A stretch of 64,000 bases of DNA, from positions 477,110,557-477,174,556 of the forward strand of contig CM046876.1 in NCBI GenBank assembly GCA_025667525.1. The letters are read 5' to 3'. Numbering within the stretch: the first letter of the stretch is position 1; every line of letters begins with the position of its first letter. The position numbers were made by a program, and so were the translations under genes. Under the pieces are notes generated by a model, which saw only the letters and a list, made by a program, of their open reading frames with translations, was not told the DNA's origin and made no database searches. The DNA is from Glebionis coronaria (taxonomy: Eukaryota; Streptophyta; Magnoliopsida; Asterales; Asteraceae). Below are positions 21,428-33,800 of the stretch, piece by piece.

Positions 21428-23112
21428 TAATAACTAGATTTTACTTAGTTATAAATGTTCGTTGAATGTGTCTAATCGAATTGACTATTGGTTTAAGTGC
21501 GACTAATTCGTTCTTGGTGGAATATAAAGGGGAAAAGTTATCTATTTTAAACTAAAGTAAAACGAAACTTAAAATGTAAATGAAAATGTAAATGTCGTTA
21601 AGTAAAAGTGGAAGTTTGAAATTTAAAACTAAAAATTAATACTTAAAACGTAAATGACGTAAAATTAAAACTTTAAAAAGTAAATCTTGGAAACTTAATA
21701 AAATGCAAACTTAATAATACTTCTAAGTTAAGACAATTAAAACAAAACTAAGTAAAAATGGCGAGAAAAATAAAAATGGAAATTAAACCAAAAGAAAGTA
21801 AATATCGAGTAAAACTGAAATCCATTGGAATGTAATCGGAATCCCATCGGAATATGTCAATCGGAATGAGTAAAAAGGAAAATTATCGGAATACTGGAAA
21901 GAAATCCTATCGGAATATAGTGAAAAGAAAGGTATCAGAATGTTGAATCTCAAAGCTATCAGAATATACAAATCACATCCGTTGGAATCCCAATCGGAAT
22001 CCTTGTCTGAATACAAAACCCTTTCCGATCCTGTGATCGGAATAATAGGTTCTTATCGGAATACTCTCAAAAACACCCTCGTCGGAATGTTTGGTCGGAA
22101 AAGGGTTTCCCCTTTCCGATGGAATTAGATTCGTAATAAGCTAAACACATAAGCTAACTTTAATAAGCACTGATTGAAACTTAAACCACTTTTTAAAGGA
22201 AATAACTAAATAAGCACGAATAAAAACTTTTCAAAACTATAAATAAGCAAAACTTTGAAATCAAACTTTAATAAAACTAGACTTTTAAGAAAAACGAAAA
22301 GTAAATAAGCTAAATACAAAATAAGCCAATAAGCATGTCAAGCTCAAAGCTCAATTTTTATTAAAACTTATAGATGAACAAAAAGATAAACTTTTTAATC
22401 AAATAAACATTAAGATGAAATAAAATCAAAGATTAACGTGAATAAAAAATAAACAAAATCAAGAAAGGTAGAAAAAGATGAAGATTTAAACAAGATTAAG
22501 CTATCAAAAGTAAAGATTAGATTAAAACTAGAAAGGAAGATAAAAGATAAAAGATGAAGTGCTAGTGAGAGAAACACTTTCTCTCTCTAAAAATTAAAGC
22601 TACCAAATGAAAAATGAATACTAACTAATAACTAACTAACACCCTCCTAATGTGTCATTAGGAGGGTATATATAGGAAGTGGGGAGTGCATGTGTTGCTT
22701 CCTTCTTTCTTTCACTTTCTCGTCTCGACTTGATTTAAATTCTTTGTCTTTCTCGACGTCGTCTCGGGATTTGTCGATATAAATTGAACTTGTCTTATAA
22801 TTTCTTCAATAATTAGACTCGAGTTCTTCGACTTCATTAAACTTCCATCTTTAGACTTTTTCTTCGATAAATCTTCAGAATAGGCCTTAAACTTCCGTTC
22901 TTTTTGTACTCTTGATCTTTTAACTTCGTCTTTTCTCGTTTTCATCGAAAAAGCCCGTGAAAGCCCGTGTTTTCTTCCTTCTTCATCTTTTGTCCTAGAA
23001 TACAATAAAAACACAAACCACACATAATTCCGACATTTACGACATAAAATACACGTTTTGGCTTGGTTATTATAATTAAGTGGTAACAGGATGCGTGTTT
23101 TCACACCTATCA
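21428..23112 (-). repeat. 5' LTR of Gypsy-3
   Basis: Partner of 14200-15896, with the same motif order and many point differences. Its own TATATATA is at 22667-22674 with the palindrome at 22642-22666. The loop of the GAGAGAAAG hairpin is shortened by five bases compared with the other LTR. Confidence 0.9.
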
Positions 23113-23117
23113 AGGTT
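23113..23117. repeat. Target duplication AGGTT, right copy (Gypsy-3)
   Basis: Matches 14195-14199. The 13 bases that follow (to 23130) are old target DNA, perhaps still Gypsy-2, before Copia-1 begins. Confidence 0.85.
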
Positions 23118-23130
23118 TACGGTTGCAACG

Positions 23131-24007
23131 TGTTAGGTCGATTCAGTACCTAATGACCTCCCTGAAGGATTTGAATAACAATCAGCCTAAGTGAATTATT
23201 AACCTTGAACATAACGAGGTCACTGAGTGAACAGTCACTCAGTGAGTTGCCTTCGAGTTCCTAGACTGAGTCTAAAAGGAAGACTTAAGCATTCAGAGAG
23301 GTGAAGCTCAACGAATGTCTTCTATGACAAAGAAGAAGGTGATGGGTTCAGTGAGTTGTGGCAATAGACTCACTGAACCCCATACGATCTCCCTGAAGAA
23401 AACAAGCATTCTCCAAGACTGAAGAAAAGGCGGGATAAGTTGAATTGTGACAAGATGAAGTACATCACACAATTAGCGTACTTGCCCTTTTGGGATAGAT
23501 CGGGTACTGACATGTGTAAAGGACTTACGTCTTACTACTTAGAATAGGTTAAGACAAGATACTACACTGTACCAATAAGACAAGAATTTCACATGGGCAA
23601 TTATTGTCTTCTACCCACTTTCCTTCTATAAATAGGATGCTTGTAAAGGAGAGAAAAACAAGTTTGTGCAGTAAATGCTTTAGACATTCACAAACAAGTT
23701 TTTCTCTCCTCCAAACACGATCATACACTTGAGTTATAAACTCCTGTTGATAGAATCATCAAGCTTAGCAATCGTTAGGATTGGACTAGCTTGTTAGTGA
23801 GGAGATCACAAAACCACACATTGTCTATTCAATCCCTATTTTAGCTTCGTATACAATAGGGTATAATTCTTTAATAAAGCTAAGAGTTAAACGTTGAAAA
23901 CATTGTGATAATTTACTTACTTGTATTAAGTTTATTGCATTACTTAACCATGGGTTAGGACTATACTTAGTTTGCTTAAGTATAGTACTAATTACAAGGG
24001 ACCAACA
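23131..24007 (+). repeat. 5' LTR of Copia-1
   Basis: Begins TGTTAGGTCG and ends ACCAACA, two bases before the primer site. TATA box TATAAATA at 23627-23634. It carries a perfect 10-bp inverted repeat at 23221-23244 (CACTGAGTGA/TCACTCAGTG) and other copies of the CACTGA core in the upstream half. There is a further inverted repeat near 23957-23985 just before the LTR end. Confidence 0.8.
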
Positions 24008-24009
24008 AG

Positions 24010-24022
24010 TGGTATCAGAGCG
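24010..24022 (+). other. Primer binding site, tRNA-Met type (Copia-1)
   Basis: TGGTATCAGAGCG follows the LTR after two bases, complementary to the 3' end of initiator tRNA-Met as in most plant Copia elements. Confidence 0.85.
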
Positions 24023-24078
24023 GTAGGATTATAAAACTTTTAACCACCGTCTCAAAGTTTTTAAAACCTTGATCCATT

Positions 24079-26985
24079 ATGGCTGAAAGTAATGTACCTC
24101 AACTTGTTAACAAAAAAGGAGCGAGTTACTCTATTAACGCTCCTAAGTTAGAAGTTGAAAGATTTAACAAATGGAAGAAAAGAATGTTGTGTTATTTGAT
24201 GGGAATGGAACCTTATTACATAACTTGTATTAAAGATGGTCCATTCAAACCAAAAACAGCAACTGGTGATGACAAACCTGAAAACCAATGGTCTGACGAT
24301 GAAAGGAGAGTGGTCAATCAAGACCAACGTCTCAAAAGCATCATAATATCTTGTCTTCCTGACGATATTATGGAGGCTATCATTGAGTGTGAGACGGCTA
24401 AAGAGACTTCGACAGATCTTGTTCATAGTTTCGAAGGACCATCTGACACAAAGGAAAATAGGATTATGGACCTGAAGTTAGAATATAACACTTTCAGGGC
24501 CAAAACATCTAAAACACTTCCTCAGACTTACACCAGGTATAAAACCTTGCTCAATGAGCTAACGAATGACGGGGTGAAACTGTTTAAGCATGAAATCAAT
24601 GTTGGTTTTGTGAACAGTCTCCCTGAAAAATGGCTTGGTTTTTCTCAAGGACTGAGAAATGCTAATCACATACAGACTCAGGATCTTGCAGATATTTATG
24701 GGAGATTCATCTATGAAGATAATCTGATAAATAGAAGATATCCTGAGTCCAAGAAGGCCTTAATAACAGATACCTCAGCTAAACCCACTCAAATTGATAA
24801 TGGCCCCATTTCAACTGCTTTTTACTCAAATGCAATTGTTCAAAATTTTCAGGAAACCTCAGATGATGAGGTGGATGAAAGATCTAGTACTGAATACATA
24901 AGAGATTTGAACAGGGAATATCATAAAAGGGCCATGTTGGCAAATACCAAACGTTATATCAAAAGAACTAGATTTTCTGGAAACCAATCCACTGAGGGAG
25001 TGGATTGCTATCGATGTGGTAAAACTGGGCATTTTGCTAAATATTGTCTTTCAAAAACCCCTTTGGCCTCTTATAAAAATCAAAGTTTTTCATCAGGGAA
25101 TGACAATTTTCAACCCAAGTTTACACCAAAACTAATTCAGGCTTCTCCAATTAATCAAAGTTTTCAGAATAGTAAGAAAATTGAGAAGGACTATAGGTCT
25201 GAGTATAAAAAGGTAAAAGCTAAACTTGCACTCTTGGAAGCTGAACCTACCATTACTCAGACTCTGCTCAAAACAAAGCCAAAGGTCTAGTAGCTGAAAC
25301 TTTTGATTGGGATGATGAAGATTTGTCCTTAGAAGAGGAGGAAGTCAGGTATCAAGTGTTAATGGCTCTAGCTGATGATGAATTATCAGTTGGAAAGAAT
25401 CATGCTCGAAATGGAGAATGGGTTGACATCACCATGAGAAAGGTAAACATGCTTCTCTCTATGGATGAAGAATCTGATTGGCAAAAATTCCTTAAGTATA
25501 TTAACATTGACCTATCGTTTTTTGAAGAGCAAAGATTGAATCTTTTGTCAAAATATAATAAACTTGTTTTTGAATTAAACAAATGTAGAGATGATTTATT
25601 AGTTCTAAAACAAGCTAAACTTGAAGCAGTAAGCTGTTAACTTCAGAACACTGAAGTCACCAAAATCAATCATGCTCTTCAAGAACAACTTAAGGAAGAA
25701 AAACGAATCAATGAGAAATGGACAAATAGCTCTACCTTAGCTTCTCAGTGTATAGACAGTCAAATACCTGCCCAAAAGAATAAAATTCTTGGGGCACGAC
25801 AACTCACTGAAAAGGCACCAACTAAGGAAATGAGTGAAAAGGCATTCCTCCCTGCTTCAGTTGGGTTTGATCATGAAATGATTCCAAAGTCAAAAGACTG
25901 GGTTGAGAGATCAAATCCCGAGAGTGTTTTGCCTAACTTTGACACTAGAAAAATATTAATTCCTGAATCTCAGGCTATTAATGAAAAACTTGGTCTGAAT
26001 GAAGAGACTAATAAAGTCAGTAACACTGAAACATCTAGTGTCGCTGAAAACATTCAGACTCTTCTACCTCTTTTGAAAAACCTTCAAGGAGCAAGTCCAT
26101 GTTCTGAATTAATTCCATTGTCTTATCAAGAACACTCACCTAGAGGAAGAGCTGGGTTAGGTTGTATTGAATAAACCAAGCCTGACTCAAAAATGATACC
26201 AGATCACACTGAGTCAGGAACTGTCACTGAAAAGATAACCAAACCCATATCTCCCTCAGGGACTCCTAAACATTCAGTCAACTCTACTCCTATTGTAAAT
26301 CAAGAGGAGTTAAGTAGATTATTCTAACTTTTCATGGAAGAGAAGCTGAACTCAGTCTCTAAATCTCAAGGTGAAACATCTGTGTCCTCACAGCCTGAAT
26401 CATCAAAAAGTAACAAAACTGAACCCTGAGTCTTCCAAGAAAGTTAAAACAAAGAAACCTACCCGTGAGCTATGCCACTATACAAATCACACCACTGATG
26501 ACTGCTATAGAGTTCTCTATTGCATGAAATGTAAAAGTGAAGATCACAGGACAGTAGATCATGAGATGCACATTGCTTCTATTAAAAATGCTAAAAGATA
26601 CAATGCTCAGCCTTACAACTATGGGCCCACCTCAGAACAAACCAGAAAATCCAAGGCTAAGCCTTGCCCACCTTGTACACATTGTGGGATTCCCGATCAC
26701 AGACCTGATGATTGTGTGTACTACCCTGAGTGTGAGATTTGTGGAAGCAATGATCACACTACCTCAGGACACAATAGAATCATCATGGTCAGAAGAGGAA
26801 TGATAGCTGAGTCATCTCAATGTACTAAATCCTCAGTCGGACTAAGCTGCAAAACATGTGGAAGCAATGTTTATTCTACCTTAGACCACGCTGAGTTTGA
26901 GTATTTCAAACGAGGTAAGGCTCTTTGAGCCAAAGGGCCTACTAAGAAGTGGGCTCACAAGAGAAACTAATCCACCTCGTTATCT
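24079..26985 (+). pseudogene. Copia-1 gag (long, frame-disrupted)
   Basis: Starts ATG at 24079 after the primer site. The first 400 codons are the Copia gag (FNKWKKRMLCYLMGMEP, DQRLKSIIISCLPDDIM, YTRYKTLLNELTNDG) ending in a CYRCGKTGHFAKYC knuckle (near 25009-25050). A frameshift near 25262 and stops at 25638, 26172 and 26324 break the next, mostly charged and coiled-coil-like part. The C-terminal part (26371-26928) has several more Cys/His clusters: CMKCKSEDH, CTHCGIPDHRPDDC, CEICGSNDHTTSGH and CKTCGSN. This multi-knuckle layout is typical of TNT-like elements in composites. Not expressible as it stands. Confidence 0.8.
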
Positions 26986-27362
26986 GTGCAGAAACACTTC
27001 AAGGAGCATGTCTGGTACTTAGACAGTGGGTGTTCAAAAAGTATAACAGGGGTCAAAAGTTATCTACACAAATACGTGGAGCAACCAGGTCCTAAGGTAG
27101 TATTCGGTGATAATTCATCCTGTGTTACTAAGGGATATGGTTCAATCAAATGTGGTGGAATAGTTTTCTCAAAAGTGGCGTTTGTAAACGGTCTGAAGTA
27201 CAATTTCATCAGTATCAGTCAACTGTGTGATGCTAAGTACATCATTCAGTTTGATGATAAGCAAGGTACAATCTTCAATGCTAACAAAGAAATTGTGTTG
27301 ACTTCTCCAAGAAGAAATGATGTATATGTCCTAGACATGTTCTCTGTAACAAACTCAGGAGC
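26986..27362 (+). pseudogene. Copia-1 protease region
   Basis: WYLDSGCSKSITGVKSYL contains the Copia protease active site DSG, and the GYGSIKCGGIVFSKVAFVNG and LKYNFISISQLCDAKY blocks follow as in the family. The frame runs directly into the insertion site of Tekay-A; the codons continue at 38639. The protease would cut the polyprotein. Confidence 0.85.
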
Positions 27363-27367
27363 ATGTT
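27363..27367. repeat. Target duplication ATGTT, left copy (Tekay-A)
   Basis: ATGTT immediately before the LTR start TGTAAAACCC; repeated at 38634-38638. Confidence 0.95.
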
Positions 27368-30340
27368 TGTAAAACCCGCATGCTTTTACCATGAATAGTG
27401 CCCTTAAGATCGTACGTCCTAGATTAAAACTTACCTCATTTAGTATTGATCACATTCATGTGCTAATAATCAAGCAAGTGCATACGTGTATGACATGACA
27501 AGTATCGATTACGTACGAACTCATGATAAACAGTTAATAAATATGTCACGTGAACATAATTAAATCATGATCACCATTTAAAATACGAACTAGAATAATT
27601 ACGTAAATACATATAATATAATTACGAGCGTTAAGATTACGATAAACGATATGATAAAATAAACAGAAACACTTTAAACACGAGCACGTTTAACCACGAA
27701 CGAACACGAAACATCGGGACACGAGAAAGGTACGGGTACCCCATGTGGGGCCCCCATACCCACGGCACAACAACAAGAAATGGGCTAAGCCCATGGACTT
27801 TTACAAGTAAAGGGGGGTAAAGAGTAAAACTAGTTTTCATTTTCACTTTTTCAAGAAAGAAAACATAAACCCTAAAAGATTTTCTCCTCCTCCTCTTTGC
27901 TCTCTCTTGTGCCGCCACCTAGAACACCACCATAGGAGGGTGTTGTTGATTTTTGACATTAAATACAAGTGTTAGAAACCGTGTTTGTTCATCCCCTTTC
28001 AAGCTACGTATTGGTATATCATTCTAAACCCTTCTTTTTAATTCTTTTTAATCTTTGATTATTTTCATGAACATGTTATTATTTTCTTATTAAAAACATG
28101 ATAATTAAACATTGATCTAACATGTTTTGGGGTTAATTAAAATCAAAGAATGATTTATAAGGGTGTTTGTTTTTAGCCGCCTAGCAAAACACACCCGAGG
28201 GGGGGTTTGGTTTGCTTATTGCCGCCACCACCAAGACCATTTTTGGTCTTGGTTGGTGCTTGTGGGACCCACGGCAGCAAGGAGGCACACGTGCCCCAGG
28301 TTTGGCTCGGGGTACGGTGTCGAATTCATGCCCGATTCATGGTTCGTTGGTTAAATCATGATCTATGTTACATGTTAATTTTTATGAATCATGAACTTAG
28401 GATATAAATTAATTAATAACATGAGATATTAATTAAATCATGACTTAGGTTATTCTAATTATTAATTTAGCATGATATTAATTTAACCTAAGTATTTATG
28501 TTATAAGTTATAATTAATTAATTATTTAAAACATGCCTATAATTAATTAATTTAGACATGACTTAGGTTATATTATTAATAATAATAATACACATTTTAA
28601 CCTAAGTATTTTCATTTCATTTTAATTAAAACATGTTATACTTTAATTAAAATGCTTAACCTATAGTTTAATTAAAATACATGAAATAATAATTAAACTA
28701 TATACTATATCATATGACTTAAGAAATCAGCTTATAAACACGTAGACTTATATGTTAGCTTATGTAACCAGCTTAATTCTAAATATGGAAACTGCTATTT
28801 ATAGGAACTTAATTAAATAAGACAACTAATCTATTAATGGAAACCTTCTATATATGGAAATCTATCTATTTCAGGCAGCTAATCTAATCATGGAAACCTT
28901 CTATATATGGAAACTTATTTAATTAAGGCAGCTGATCTATTTTTGGAAACTTTCTATTTTTAGAAACTAATCTATTTTAAGCAGTTAATTCTATTTTTGG
29001 AAACTTTCTATTTTTGGAAACTTTCTATTTTTGGAAACTTTCTATTTTTGGAAACTTTCTATTTTTGGAAACTTTCTATTTTTGGAAACCTGCTATTTTT
29101 GGAAAGTTACTTATTATTACACAGTAAGTATAATAATACATGAAATACCAGTAATACTTAATCAGATTAATCAGAGTACAAGATAAACACAGTTTAAGGC
29201 TTTAAACAGTGAACCATGACCTAAAACATACCAAGTCAGCTAAAATGAGACATAAAACTCAGTACGTAATCAGTGAATCGATACTTATACACGTGTGTAT
29301 TCATGTAGCGTTAGTGATCCAGAAGTAGGAGTCTTTCTTCCGTTCATTCACTGGACTTGAGGTACGGATTCCCGTCCTTTCAGTATGGACATTCCTTCCT
29401 TTTAGGATTTCTCCGTATGCAGCCAACTGTTTTCCCCAGTATTTGTTTTATTGTTTTGAACTGCTTATGTTTTAATTAGCATAATCTATAGCCATATACA
29501 AGCATGACCAGTTTCACCTAGTTATGGAGGTACCATAACCATAACATTGGAGGCACCAATGTTATGACTTCCCCACGGCGGAGTGATTGCTCGTGGCGTC
29601 CCTTTTCAGTTTTGGCCATATTATTATATCAGGTGGGGCGTATGGGTGCATCCTAGTTACATGTTTTATTCAGTTTATCATGGTGAATGTGGTGTGTGCC
29701 TTGCATCCTTCACAAGGAGTTGATCCCTCCTACCCAAACCAGTATATTAATTAGAGGCATCCCCTCTAATCAGCATGATGAGGTCACCCCTCCAAGTATT
29801 CATGCACGTGACCTTTTCATGACCTATATGGGCTATGGTATATTTATGTTAAAACAGTTTTCATAAGATAAACATAAGGCTTTTCAAACTATAAAACCAG
29901 TTTTCCTAATACTTAACCAGTTTACTCAGAACTTAGTCTTCCGCTGTTATATATTACATGTTTATCCTATTTCATGCTATATTGTACATCCGTGCACTGA
30001 GCGTCTTGCTCAGCCGTTTTCCTTTTCATGTTCCCAAAACGGCAGGTACTCAGGGACGCTCGTAGATCTCAAACGTACGTGCATATGGATTGGAAGCTTT
30101 ACTGTCTTTCTTTACTTTATGCATTTCCTTTACTTTGATACAGTTGCTTTGGACATTGTTTCGTCCTTTCCTTTTATAGTATTTATGTTTGTGTGTGATG
30201 AGCTTTACTTTGGGGTTACCGATGTTTGATTCCGGTATTTCCCTTTTATGGTCGAATAATGCTTAGACATTTATCCTTGTATGCTTTGATGACACGCCAT
30301 GATTATGCATAGTATTCCATTTCCAAAATGGGGTGTTACA
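27368..30340 (+). repeat. 5' LTR of Tekay-A
   Basis: 2973 bp, from TGTAAAACCC to GGTGTTACA. It contains a hairpin (CCAAGACCA/TGGTCTTGG, 28231-28252) and a tandem array of the 17-mer TCTATTTTTGGAAACTT, with five full copies at 28990-29074 against four in the other LTR. A pyrimidine-rich stretch near 27875-27910 looks like the start of the leader. Confidence 0.95.
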
Positions 30341-30344
30341 ATTA

Positions 30345-30357
30345 TGGTATCAGAGCC
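30345..30357 (+). other. Primer binding site, tRNA-Met type (Tekay-A)
   Basis: TGGTATCAGAGCC four bases after the 5' LTR, complementary to initiator tRNA-Met. Confidence 0.9.
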
Positions 30358-30850
30358 AAGGTTTCGACCTGTAGGCTCTCAAATATGACCTATGATTAGT
30401 GGGTAGTCACTACGCTCTTCCTAGAACTGACAGTTGTTTTCATGCATTCATCATTTTTAAGCATACATATACATGTCATTGTTACAGGGTTTTTGACTAA
30501 GTAATGGTTGGTACAGGACTGGCCCTATTTAGTCGCATGTGTTTTATCGAAACTTTTAAATTTTGGACCGACCCATAGGCGTCCCCCTCGATATGTCTTT
30601 TGTTTTGAGTGAACCGACCAGAGGCGTTCACTCTCGAGCATCAAAAGTTTTCATAAAACTGCATCATGCATTCATACAAAGATCTTCTTGCATAAAATTT
30701 TTCTCATGAAATTTTTAGCATAAATTTTTTTTCATGTATATATATATAAGTTATATTTTATGTTTGAACTGTTAATCATATGTTTATGTTATACAGTCAG
30801 ATGGTTTCACACGCGAGCAAGAGCAGCTCAATGCTGCAATTCAGGCTGCC

Positions 30851-33800
30851 ATGCAAGCCTTACTTCCTCAACTGAGGAATGACATTCGTGCTGAAGTCCA
30901 GGCTGCCAACAATCAGCAGCACAATCAGCCACCTCCTCCTCCTCCCCCAGTGACACTAGCAGTATGGTTGGAAAGATTTAACAAGCTCCGTCCTAGAGCT
31001 TTTGAAAAGACTGATAGCCCCAGCGATGCTGAAAGCTGGTTGACTCACATTGAAAAGATTTTCAATGCTATGGGATGTGACCCCGCCTTCAAGGCGAGGT
31101 TGGCATGCTACCGGTTTGAAGGGGATGTACTCAACTGGTGGCTAGCTTTGACGCAGTCAGAAGGAGGTGATGAATGGGTCGCTGGTTTGACATGGGCCCA
31201 ATTCAAGGAGAGAGTGATGGAGCAGTTCTTTCCTAAGGCAGAGCAGGACAAACTCAAGCGAGAATACCATGGGATACGTCAGAGAGCGGGCGAGAATAGA
31301 AACGAATTCATGCAGCGCTTTCTTCGCCTAGCTGGTTTTCTGGGAGCAGCAGCTGGTACTCCTGAGGAGCAGGCACACCACTTCAGGTGGGCACTTCGCA
31401 CCTCGGTCGCGAACAATCTGGTATGTGCTACGTTCAATACAGTAGCACAAGTGGCCGACGCAGCAAGGAAGCTTGAGATGTTGTAGGAACGAGATGAGTT
31501 CGGGGAAGCTGAAAGACCCGACAAGAGGTAAACATTTCGTGTTCTATCGATAACCAGACCCCATCCTATCATTATATGTTCTATAATCATCTCTTAAACT
31601 GAATCTTCCAGGCAGAAAACTGGGGACCGGTCTCAGCCGGCTACTCAGCAGCAGCCTAATCAGCCCAAAGGAAACGGTCACACTAACGACCGTTCTGTTG
31701 TGGAAAGGCGCAGCGGTAATGATAATTACTGTAACAATGCGGGACACTCCAACAACAGCAGGTCCTACTATTTACGCATCTTATTATGATTTCATGTTAT
31801 ATCTCTCATGCTGACACTATATTAACCTCTACCAGGAACCACGGTAACGGGAAGGACCAGAACCACAGGGGTTCTCAGCCTAACCGTTCAGCTAACACTG
31901 GTGAACATCTTATGACACATATGTTTTATACTCGTGCATATACTTTATTTTAACACATTTCGTCATCAGCAGGCCCTCAGCAAGCAAGGACTCCTGCTGG
32001 AGGATTCACTCATCCTCTTTGCAGTACTTGCCATCGCAGACACCCTGGCCCATGTCGTCGTGATTCCGACGCGTGCTACAAGTGCGGCCTCCCTGGCCAT
32101 CGTATGAGAGATTGCCGTAAGGGTGAAATGGAGGGTACTTCGGGTCATGTTGATACTAAACCGCCTCCTACCACTGGGCGTGTCTACACGACATCGCGCG
32201 GTCAGGCAAACAAATCTACAGGTACCATTACTGGAATTTTGTATATGTACGGCCATGCTGCATGTGTTCTTTTCGACACGGGTGCCACTCATTCAGTTAT
32301 TTCCACTACATATGCTAAGAACATCAGGACACTTCCCTTGCCATTAGAAAATAAGCTTACCATTTCCACGCCTCTGAGGGACTCTGTATTAATAACTCAT
32401 GTATACAAGAGTCTTCCTCTAGAGTTTGACGATAAAGTTCGTGCAGTAGATGCACTTCCTCTAGACATGATTGAATTCGATATGATTCTCGGCATGGACT
32501 GGCTATCCAAGCACCATGCTACCATAGACTGTCACTCATATCGGGTGATCTTCGGCGACATTAATGCACCAGAGTACATTCATAACGGGTTCATACCCGG
32601 ACGGTCTGTACAAGTCATATCTACCTTGCAAGCACGTGCATTACTGTCACATGGCTGCGAGGGTTATCTCGCTACGGTTCATGACATGGATGCTGAATCC
32701 CCATCGATTCAGGATCAACCAGTAGTTTCGGAATTTCAAGACGTTTTCCCAGATGAACTTCCAGGCATACCACCTGCACGAGAAGTGGAGTTCAATATCG
32801 ACCTTGTTCCGGAAGTTGAGCCAATCTCTAAGGCTCCGTATCGTATGGCTCCCATAGAGCTAAAAGAACTGAAGGACCAACTGCAGGAACTTCTTGAACG
32901 AGGGTTCATTAGACCAAGCGCATCTCCATGGGGCGCACCGGTCTTGTTCGTTAAGAAGAAGGACGGCAGCATGCGACTTTGCATTGACTACCGTGAACTT
33001 AATAAGATTACCATCCGCAATAGATATCCACTGCCGCGTATAGATGATCTGTTTGACCAACTTCAAGGAGCCAAACACTTCTCAAAGATCGATCTAAGGT
33101 CAGGCTACCATCAGCTAAGGGTTAAAGAGCAGGATATTGCCAAGACTGCTTTTCGTACCCGCTATGGCCATTATGAGTTTGTAGTCATGCCATTCGGCCT
33201 GACTAATGCTCCAGCAATATTCATGGATTTGATGAACAGAATCTTCCATGAATTCCTTGATAAGTTTGTCATTGTATTCATCGATGACATCCTGATTTTC
33301 TCAAAGTCCACGGAGGAACACGAAGACCATCTCCGTACGGTACTACAGATTCTTCGTCAGAAGCAGCTGTATGCGAAATTCTCCAAGTGTGAGTTCTGGT
33401 TAAACAAGGTGGCATTCTTAGGTCACATTGTATCAGCAGAAGGGATCACTATGGACCCAGCGAAGGTTGAGGCTATCACTAAATGGCCAAGACCAACGTC
33501 GGCGACAGAAGTCCGCAGTTTCTTAGGCTTAGCTGGATATTATCGCAGATTCGTGGAGAACTTTTCCCGCTTGGCACTACCTCTCACCAAACTGATGCGA
33601 AAAGGAGAGAAATTCGTCTGGACGGAAGATCGAGAGAAGAGCTTCGAAGACCTAAAGCAGAAGTTAGTATCTGCACCTATTCTTACTCTCCCATCTGGTA
33701 CAGGTGGATTTCAGATCTATAGCGATGCATCGGGGAAGGGACTGGGCTGTGTTCTCATGCAACATGGGAAAGTGATCGTGTATGCTTCACGGCAGCTTAA

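Larger units (their letters stand above)
14200..23112 (-). mobile_element. Gypsy-3: complete non-autonomous LTR element
   Basis: An 8.9-kb element with two LTRs (TGATAG...TTATTA on the sense strand), a tRNA-Asp-type primer site, a polypurine tract, and AGGTT on both sides. The coding part in order is gag, protease and an acidic domain. Then comes about 2 kb of non-coding 3' region. There is no trace of RT, RNase H or integrase between protease and 3' LTR, so it must have moved with enzymes from a partner. The neighbouring pol at 11078-14194 belongs to a different element, since it lies outside the target duplication and that element has a different LTR. Confidence 0.85.

Noticed and set aside
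11078..23112. Gypsy-2 pol and Gypsy-3 gag-protease as one element with a misplaced LTR
   Set aside because: The AGGTT duplication exactly brackets 14200-23112, and the LTR starts of the two elements differ, so they are separate insertions.
27637..27918. A 93-codon frame on the minus strand of the Tekay-A LTR, repeated at 35948-36229
   Set aside because: It is kept only because the two LTRs are nearly identical; it lies in the presumed promoter and leader.
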